Assembly: GCF_000614185.1 (NCBI RefSeq)
Contig: NZ_BAKM01000018.1
Location: 50,530 to 114,529, forward strand
DNA: 64,000 bases
Direction of reading: 5' to 3'
DNA from: Phocaeicola sartorii JCM 17136 = DSM 21941
GTDB lineage: Bacteria > Bacteroidota > Bacteroidia > Bacteroidales > Bacteroidaceae
The notes beneath the pieces are model-generated. The model was not told the DNA's origin. It made no database searches and was given only the letters and a program-made list of their open reading frames with translations. This document shows, piece by piece, positions 57,649 through 64,000 of the stretch (position 1 is its first letter; every line of letters begins with the position of its first letter). The position numbers and the translations under genes are program-made.

Positions 57649-58626
57649 TCAGCGTAACTTCAACTCAATCAACAACCTTTTTATCCTATTCACTAACGTA
57701 CATAAAAATAAAGCTAACGAATGGCTTACATTCAGTGACAGAAAAACCAACAAAACACGATAGTCGGAACGCAAGGAATACAAATGCTTTGCATCTAAAT
57801 TCAGCCCAAGTTCAGTCTTCTTGCTTTTAAGTTCTCTTATCCGGGCTTTTATCTCAAGCAATATGTACAACATCCCAAGTCCCTGCCAGTTCAACTCATT
57901 CTCAAGTTCCTGATAATCACGCAGCAAGCATTTTAAATGCTTATATACATCCTCAGACACTTTATAATATTCATACGTAATACTCCGCGTAATGGAACCA
58001 CTATTTATAATCTGGTCATAATGATAAAATGCCCGGGGTAGATAAGCCACTTTTGTTTCTTGTATCAATATTTGCATATTCACCAAAAGGTCTTCACGGT
58101 AGTTGATGCCTTTTATAAAATGTACTTCACGTGTTTGGTAGCAAGTGGACTTGATCAGTTTGTTCCAAAGAGCGGCATGCAGTCTTTGAAACAAGTCTTT
58201 CATAAGTTGACGGGAGTCCAAAGAAGTGGGTTCCTGCTTCCTGTAAGTCGTTTTATGGGGAAAATCCACATAGTAGTCACAAATCACCATGTCCGCATCC
58301 GTTTCTTTTGCTTTCCTGTAAAGTTCCTCCAGCATGGTAGGTTCCACCCAGTCATCCGGATCGGCATGGATGGAATACTCCCCGCAAGCATGATCTATAC
58401 CAAACTGACGGGTAGCCCCCACTCCCTCATTCGCTTTATGAAAAACACGGATACGAGCATCTTTTCGGGCATATTCATCGCAAATTTCTCCTGAACGGTC
58501 GGGACTGCCATCGTCTATCAACAGGATTTCAAAATCGGTGAAAGTCTGCGCCAAGAGACTGTCCACACAGCGATGCAGATATGCTTCCGCCTTATAGACG
58601 GCTACAATTACTGATATTTTTATCAT
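57649..58626 (-). CDS. Glycosyltransferase family 2
   Basis: This is a GT-A transferase with the canonical start MIKISVIVAVYKAEAYLHRC, FTDFEILLIDDGSPDRSGEI, and the DxD-type motif in YSIHADPDDWVEPTMLEEL. The C-terminal ~100 residues are helical and basic, perhaps membrane-associated. Length 325 residues from ATG 58626; six more codons upstream are possible but unlikely. Its ATG overlaps the stop of the upstream GT4 gene as ATGA, showing translational coupling. Sugar specificity is unknown. Confidence 0.9.
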   Translation of the reverse strand: MIKISVIVAVYKAEAYLHRCVDSLLAQTFTDFEILLIDDGSPDRSGEICDEYARKDARIRVFHKANEGVGATRQFGIDHACGEYSIHADPDDWVEPTMLEELYRKAKETDADMVICDYYVDFPHKTTYRKQEPTSLDSRQLMKDLFQRLHAALWNKLIKSTCYQTREVHFIKGINYREDLLVNMQILIQETKVAYLPRAFYHYDQIINSGSITRSITYEYYKVSEDVYKHLKCLLRDYQELENELNWQGLGMLYILLEIKARIRELKSKKTELGLNLDAKHLYSLRSDYRVLLVFLSLNVSHSLALFLCTLVNRIKRLLIELKLR

Positions 58627-59772
58627 TTCAATACTTCCACCCACTTACTCATAACATTGTCAATGGAAAAGCGCTGCACGTTCCTTTCCGCATTCTGTCC
58701 CATTCTTTTTCTCTCCTCGGGATGTTCAATCATGTAAATCATCGCCTTTGCCAAGCCTTCCACATCTCCCACTTTATCCACCAGTAAGCCGTCTTCGCCA
58801 TGAGCGATAATTTCACGAGGACCACCACAATCATAAGAGACACAAGGTAAACCACATGCCATTGCTTCTAGTAACACCAAAGGAAATCCTTCATTCCGAG
58901 AAGACATAATGTAAAAAGAAGATTCCACATATTTATCAACAATATTTTTCACTGGATCATTTAATGATATAAAGTCTTTCACACCATTATCATTTACTAA
59001 TTGTTGAAAATAATCCTTCCCTTTATCTTCATCCACTCCACCATAAATATCCAAATGCCAATCGGGATATTTGCGAGCAACCAGTGCCCAGGCAGCAAAT
59101 AAAAAATCAAAACCCTTTTCAAAATGCAATCTTCCAACAGATATTACTCTTTTACTATTCAATTGTGATTTTACTGAAGGTATATTAACGGTAATAAAAT
59201 TAGGGACCACAATCATATTAGATAAATTACCACGATTTACAACATCTTCTTCTGTCAAATCTACAATTCGATAATAGTTTTTGTATGTTCTGGATTGATA
59301 GCACTTTCTAAGTGACGCAATCAAACGATAGATATATCTACCATCATGCCCACCAACATTTAAAATCAAATTATGTATTTCATAAATCTTCTTACTCCCA
59401 TCTTTCATCTTGGGAATGAATCCACAATGAATCAAAGTAGAAAGATAGTCACATGGATTTTCTTTTATATATTCCAACAATTTCTTTTTCAGCAACCAAT
59501 TGCCTTCTAAAACTAATAAAAATGTTTTTAAGGGATGAAAGGGCGTCTTTCCTACTTTGTTGCTTTCGTACATCAGCCAGATTATCTATATGCAATGCAT
59601 ACAGTTTAATCTTTTCCGATAACGGATAAAAGGAACAAATTTCCTTTTCTATAGTTGTCAGAATAGTCACTTCGTAACCATGTTCCACCAACCAGTTGGC
59701 CTTCAAAGAGACAACGCGTTCCGTACCGCCCGAACGGTTCAGACACTCTATCAGATAAATAATTTTCGCCAT
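58623..59772 (-). CDS. Glycosyltransferase family 4 (GT-B fold), frameshifted
   Basis: This is a retaining GT-B transferase. The start MAKIIYLIECLNRSGGTERV at ATG 59772 is typical. Near 59485-59489 a five-base A-tract (minus strand) contains one A too many. The literal frame stops soon after, while the other frame continues KKLLEYIKENPCDYLSTLIH, then KRVISVGRLHFEKGFDFL and the donor motif NEGFPLVLLEAMACGLPCVS. The corrected length is about 382 residues. The donor half is intact. Base composition is AT-richer than the flanking genes. Its start overlaps the end of the upstream GT2 gene by 22 bases. Confidence 0.86.
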
Positions 59773-60724
59773 ATATTTCGTGTTTTTTTTGCTAAATTCG
59801 CCAGGATATAATAGATAAATACAAATCTTTCGTGTTGGCACACGAACTTCACACAGGCAGTTTTCAAACTTCCATGATAGCCTTTAGAAAGAGCTAACAG
59901 ACCGGAAATAAATTCTATATTCCGTACCTTTTTATTTTGCTTAAAAATACATCCGCCTATACCGGAAAACACAAATACCAAATATTCATTCCTACATTCA
60001 TTCTCTAAACCATGGTCGGATAACTGTTTCCAGATGGCATTGCACAAACTAAAAAAAGGCTCCTCGTACACTTTCATGGTTCTACATACTGAATTCATAT
60101 TATCCGGATTATACAGATAAACCACAATATCATCATAAAAGCCTATGCGACTGGAATTCAGGGCAGCTACAATATTCATATACAAGTCTTCATTATTCGT
60201 CACATTACGGGGCAGTTTGAATGCATTCTCATCCAGGACTTGTCTTCTAAATAATTTTGTAACAGGCCCACAAGAAATCTTATGAAGCAACATTTTTTTA
60301 TATAGTCTGTCTTTTCCCAAAGCCCACTTTGCAAATAATGTTCCTTTTGGGTTCTGTCACGATAGAGAGCAGCACAGCCCACGGTAATGTCCAAGTTATC
60401 TTTTACAGCCTTCCCCAATAGCAGGCTCAAAGCATCACCGGGCAAATAATCATCAGAATCGACAAAGGCAATGTATTCCCCAGAACTGGTCTGTACCCCC
60501 AAAGCCCGTGCCGCACAAGCACCGTGGTTCTCTGTATGAATGACTGTAATACGCCTGTCCTTTTCCCGATAGGCATCACATATCTCTCCAGCTTTATCTG
60601 GACTGCCATCGTCCACTAAAATTAGCTCCCAATCCGTAAAATCTTGGGATAATACACTTTCTATACATCTTGCAATGTAAGGTTCCGCTTTATAGACGGG
60701 AACAATAACTGAAATTTTAGGCAT
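59751..60724 (-). CDS. Glycosyltransferase family 2, frameshifted
   Basis: This is a GT-A transferase starting MPKISVIVPVYKAEPYIARC, with FTDWELILVDDGSPDKAGEI and the metal site in YIAFVDSDDYLPGDAL. At 60293-60299 a T7 tract (A7 on the coding strand) is one base short. The literal frame ends soon afterwards, while the adjusted frame reads DYIKKMLLHKISCGPVTKLF and continues to the TAA at 59751. The corrected length is about 324 residues. The C-terminal part (NNEDLYMNIVAALNSSRIGF) matches the acceptor region of the WcaA/EpsJ-like group. Sugar specificity is unknown. Confidence 0.86.
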
Positions 60725-60777
60725 ACTATTTTAATTACATATTTATATTCAGGAACAGTCCTGCTGAACTCATAATC

Positions 60778-61682
60778 CTAACTTCGGCAAACAGGAGGAA
60801 GTACTCCCAACTTTTCCAATCCACCCCTTATCAGATATTTCAAATAAAGATTCAATGGCAAGCTTCTTCTTTTTCTAACCGACAATCCTGTCAGTTTCAA
60901 GTACTTGAAAAATCTTTTTTATAAGGGTTCCAACATTCTTTATGCCAAGGTTTCAATCCTGTGTAATGTACAATTACCGGATCTTTTGACTGTTCGCAAA
61001 TAGTGGCATAGTTTTCATCCTCCATTATTTCTCGCTTAAGAAAAGTTGATTGTACATTGTATGCTATAGACATCTGTTTTTTCCGGTCTTTCAATACGGC
61101 ATTCAATATATCTTGATCATGGTACTGCAATAAACCAATATTGTTATAAGCATACTCCAAAAGTTCATTTTCAAGATTATTTTCGCGCCAATAGGTCAAA
61201 TTCAACAAGAGGACACCACTATTAAAATAACCATACCTTGTTTCATAACCCAATCTGAGACAATGTTCCTGATAATCATCCTGCACAACCGCCAGTGCAA
61301 CCTCCGATATATTTTCATCAAATAATTCCTTGAGAGAATGACGAACTATAATGTCACAATCCAAGTATAAGACCTTAGTAACAAATAAAGGTAAAACGCT
61401 AGACAACAACAAGCGGTAATAAGCAGCTATTGTTATGTGGGATGGCTGTCCTTTTCCCTTTAAAGGAAGGCATTTTAATAAATCCGCATTCACTTGATAA
61501 AAAGAAATAGAAATGCCATACTTTTCAGCCAATCTACGCAACATACTTTTGCTCACTTCACTTAAACCTGAACTGACAATATAAAAATTAATATCAGAAC
61601 CCATGTTATTTTCACACACAGACACTATTAAAGCACTGCATGGTATGATATAATTATCATCCGGACAACATACAATATCCAT
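60778..61682 (-). CDS. Glycosyltransferase family 8, frameshifted
   Basis: This is a retaining GT-A transferase of the LPS glucosyl/galactosyltransferase type. The start is ATG 61682 (MDIVCCPDDNYIIPCSALIV); 17 upstream codons are rejected because they run into the flippase gene. The DxD motif is VLYLDCDIIVRHSLKELF, then YFNSGVLLLNL, QDILNAV and IVHYTGLKPWHKECW. At 60908-60912 the A5 tract is one base short. Restoring it extends the protein past DFSST through FKYLKLTGLSVRKRRSLPLN to a TAG at 60778-60780, giving about 301 residues. This recovers a C-terminal tail otherwise lost in apparently empty sequence. Confidence 0.85.
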
Positions 61683-61684
61683 AT

Positions 61685-63107
61685 TTAAATTTTCTTTTTT
61701 ATGATACGAACAATAAAAACAAATTCTTTCCACTTAAAAAGAAAGGGTATAACCAAGTAATAAAAACAGCCTAAAACAATCCCTACCAACAGTTGCACTA
61801 TTGGAGATTCAAAGAATCCTATTACCCAAAACACAACTCCCCCCATAGAAGAAGCCCATATAAACGTTGGAAATATGATTTTTAGTTCCTCTAGGAATCC
61901 ACAATCGGGCAAAACACGTTTTATATACTGAGTAACAATGAAGATATCAAGAACTGAATAAAGAACAAGCCCCCAGCACATCCATTTAATACCCAAAGGT
62001 ATGGTTAAAACCAAAATTATAAATGCTACTATTTTTTTTATTATTTCGGACTTCAAAGAATAATCACTTCTACGTTTTGCATTTAATAGTTCCCAATTTT
62101 GGCGCATTAAAGGTTCGAACATATAAGCAATACACATAATCTGCAAATAAACGACAGCCCCCAACCATTTATCGGTCAGAATAGTAATGATTAATGGTCT
62201 GGCTAAAGCACAAAGCAATATCATCATGGGAAATACAACGAAAGAACTCATCTTTATAAAGAAAAGAAATTTATCACGCAATAAATGATTATCATGTTGC
62301 AATTCACATTCTATGGGATATGTCACCCTGTTCACAATAGCCATGAAAAAAGAAGAAGGACTTTGAGCTAGGGAAAATGCCCTATTGTAATATCCTAATT
62401 CAACAACTGGAAAATTTTCCAATAAAGAGGGTATAAAGATTAGTATAAACCGTATGAATCACCCCGCCTACCAGTAATTTACTGCCAAAAGAGAACAATT
62501 CTTTAAACGATTTTACAGAAAAGACAAATAAAGGTCGCCAGTCAGACATTATCCACAAAAGCAAGGCAGATATCATAGCCATAGATAGGTTTTGACCTAC
62601 CAAAGCCCACACCCCATAATTATTGTAAGCTAAGAGCAACGCAAGTATTCCACTTATTATTATTGAAACAAAAGAAATGATAGCCTGTTTTCTATAATCA
62701 AGGTCAATCATAATTTTTGCACGCTGCACAATAGAAAGAGAATTTATGATTAAACTCAACCCTATAATACGGACAATCTCTTTCAATTGCGGCTGATTAT
62801 AAAAATCAGCAATAAAGCCCGAAAAAGAATACAATATAAAATAAACTGCAACAGAAACAATCAAATTAAAAAAGAAAGCGGTAGAGTAGTCGGTATCTGT
62901 CCTATCCTGCTTCTGTACAAGTGCAGCTCCAAATCCAGAATCTACTATATTCTGCGATATACTCATAAAAATAGTGAGCATTGCAATTAACCCATAATCA
63001 GCAGGAACTAGTATGCGGGTTATAAAAAGCAAAAGAAGAAAAGACAATAATCTGGAAGAGAAAATATCTATACTACTCCAATACAGACCTTTTAAAGTTC
63101 TATTCAT
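61685..63107 (-). CDS. Wzx-type polysaccharide flippase, frameshifted
   Basis: This is a MOP-superfamily flippase moving the lipid-linked repeat unit across the inner membrane. The N-terminus (LKGLYWSSIDIFSSRLLSFL, TRILVPADYGLIAMLTIF) and the WALVGQNL segment are typical of the lipopolysaccharide/colanic-type exporter group. One extra C (minus strand) near 62409-62410 splits the frame. Removing it joins LFIGKFS to VVELGYYNRAFSLAQ, a conserved loop. The corrected length is about 473 residues with around twelve helices. The sequence is AT-rich. Two bases separate its stop from the GT8 start, so they are cotranscribed. Confidence 0.87.
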
Positions 63108-63453
63108 AAGTTAGCACTCAATTTATGGCATACTCGTTTGAAAAGGCACATAAGTGTGCCCTAAACTGAGTTTTGTTAATTAATAAGTTTTGAGATAAAT
63201 GAAGACCGTTACTTATACGGTTATCAATCCAGATACGAACAGGATTTATCAGTTCGGCTTCTTAATACACTTTGATTGCCTGTCTTAGGATCTTCATCAG
63301 TAGGAGTCCCATCGACTTTAACTTCAACGACCTTGCTACAAGTATCCTTATGCCATTTGTGAAAGATGTTACAATCTGTAAGCATATCTAATAATCAAAA
63401 TCCTAAATATTGATTCAAAAACTTCGGAAATAGCTTTTTAAATATGACTACAT
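63108..63453 (-). other. 346-base gap with only short open frames
   Basis: There is no supported gene between the flippase and the next transferase. Two minus-strand short frames exist: one from ATG 63385 to 63224 (53 codons, with KVDGTPTDEDPKTGN) and one ending at 63118 (VRIWIDNRISNGLHLSQNL, about 47 codons, no clear start). They could be pieces of one gene broken by indels or decay, but I recognise no family in either. No terminator or promoter is clear. Confidence 0.4.
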
Positions 63454-64000
63454 TCATTTTCTAACTAATGAATACTTTGCATGAAGATTATATACGATTA
63501 CGCTCATTCGCACCATAGCCTTCTCAAATAAATTCAATTTCCTTGCCGGAAAGAAGTTCAATGCTTCACACTCAGCTGATTCAGTTAGCAATCTCCCTAT
63601 ATAATGCAAAATTCTATTACCTCTAAAATATTTATCAACAATGGCTTTTCGCATATAAAAATTAAATGCGGCAAATCTATCAGATACTATCAACGATGTG
63701 TTCACTGCAACCCTACATACATGAAGGGGCTGATTTATTCTATAAATAGGTGCAAAAAGAAAATACTTCATGAGTAAAACAAAATCTATAGCTGGATAAA
63801 AATCAGGATTATACCCTCCTATTTTCAGCATTACCGATCTATTAAACATCTCTCCTACCCCATTGCTAAAATCCAGTATAAACAAAGAATATATATCGTT
63901 AAGATAATAAGATTTAGACTTCAACAATCCCCAAAATCGATCCTTACATATATCATCTTCACTTATCAAGTTTCCATCAGCATCTATTGCTCTGCTTCGT
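63454..64000 (-). CDS. Glycosyltransferase family 2, C-terminal part (gene continues past the window)
   Basis: This open frame enters from the right edge and ends at 63454-63456; 182 residues are visible, beginning RSRAIDADGNLISEDDI. The N-terminal nucleotide-binding half lies outside. The visible part has the GT2 acceptor-loop pattern GEMFNRSVMLKIGGYNPDFY followed by PAIDFVLLMKYF, then a helical basic C-terminus. It is probably another transferase of the glycan locus, in the same direction. Assignment rests on this loop, so it is moderately sure. Confidence 0.7.
   Translation of the reverse strand, partial: RSRAIDADGNLISEDDICKDRFWGLLKSKSYYLNDIYSLFILDFSNGVGEMFNRSVMLKIGGYNPDFYPAIDFVLLMKYFLFAPIYRINQPLHVCRVAVNTSLIVSDRFAAFNFYMRKAIVDKYFRGNRILHYIGRLLTESAECEALNFFPARKLNLFEKAMVRMSVIVYNLHAKYSLVRK

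Noticed and set aside
63108..63453. Insertion sequence in the glycan locus
   Set aside because: No terminal inverted repeats, target duplication or recognisable transposase was found; kept only as an unexplained gap.
1..64000. CRISPR arrays, tRNA or rRNA genes, phage or conjugative genes
   Set aside because: No regularly spaced repeats, no tRNA-like cloverleaf ending in CCA with TTCGA arm, no rRNA core sequence and no phage or transfer proteins were seen while reading both strands.

Overview
The window looks like a chromosomal segment of a gut Bacteroides/Phocaeicola-type bacterium (Bacteroidales). The evidence is recurrent promoters of the TTTG-N19-TAnnTTTG type, families typical of the group (DUF5063, DUF5687, DUF3857, a BT0820-like HAD phosphatase, a one-piece pyruvate:ferredoxin oxidoreductase, an NfnAB-type fusion) and close packing without strong Shine-Dalgarno sequences. 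Species is inference; Phocaeicola vulgatus/dorei would fit. I see no rRNA, tRNA, CRISPR array, prophage or intact insertion sequence.

Layout. 0-2 kb: the end of an unrecognised gene and a long RluA-type pseudouridine synthase. 2-7.8 kb: an RND efflux operon (adaptor, inner-membrane pump, outer-membrane factor). 7.8-14 kb: an orphan ATP-grasp-like protein, an AAA ATPase and nifJ, followed by a cluster of short inverted repeats. 14-19 kb: a sulfatase facing a TPR histidine kinase / LytTR regulator pair. 19-31 kb: carbohydrate and envelope housekeeping (two aldose epimerase-type proteins, a DMT transporter, a phosphohexomutase, a C69 dipeptidase, an M23 endopeptidase, alanine dehydrogenase) and an ECF sigma / putative anti-sigma / DUF5024-like module. 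31-37 kb: two DUF3857/transglutaminase-like secreted proteins, a candidate small RNA, and an RlmI-like methyltransferase / 3'-5' exonuclease / DUF5063 operon. 37-48 kb: ftsK, a LolA-like protein, trxB, an M16 protease, a DUF5687 ABC exporter and an NlpC/P60 lipoprotein. 48-54 kb: rplU-rpmA, serS, a FucP/GluP-type sugar transporter and the Nfn-like oxidoreductase. 54.3-64 kb: a minus-strand surface-glycan locus with seven glycosyltransferases, an EpsG-type polymerase and a Wzx-type flippase, running off the right edge.

The most striking property is technical. Sixteen genes carry a total of 17 single-base frame disruptions, many in homopolymers, including one in rpmA (bL27). In each case the reading frame resumes with the expected family sequence. 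This looks like residual sequencing/assembly error rather than gene decay. I therefore annotate these as single genes and state where each break lies. Naive ORF calling would give truncated pumps, split glycosyltransferases and wrong ends.

Functional links. NifJ makes reduced ferredoxin and the NfnAB-type fusion could exchange it with NAD(P)H. M23, C69, NlpC/P60 and M16 proteins handle peptidoglycan or periplasmic peptides. In the glycan locus, glycosyltransferases would build a lipid-linked repeat unit, Wzx flip it and EpsG polymerise it. The best candidates for something undescribed are a ~67-nt small RNA (34664-34730), the nested inverted-repeat cluster (13961-14043) and the ECF/anti-sigma/DUF5024-like module.
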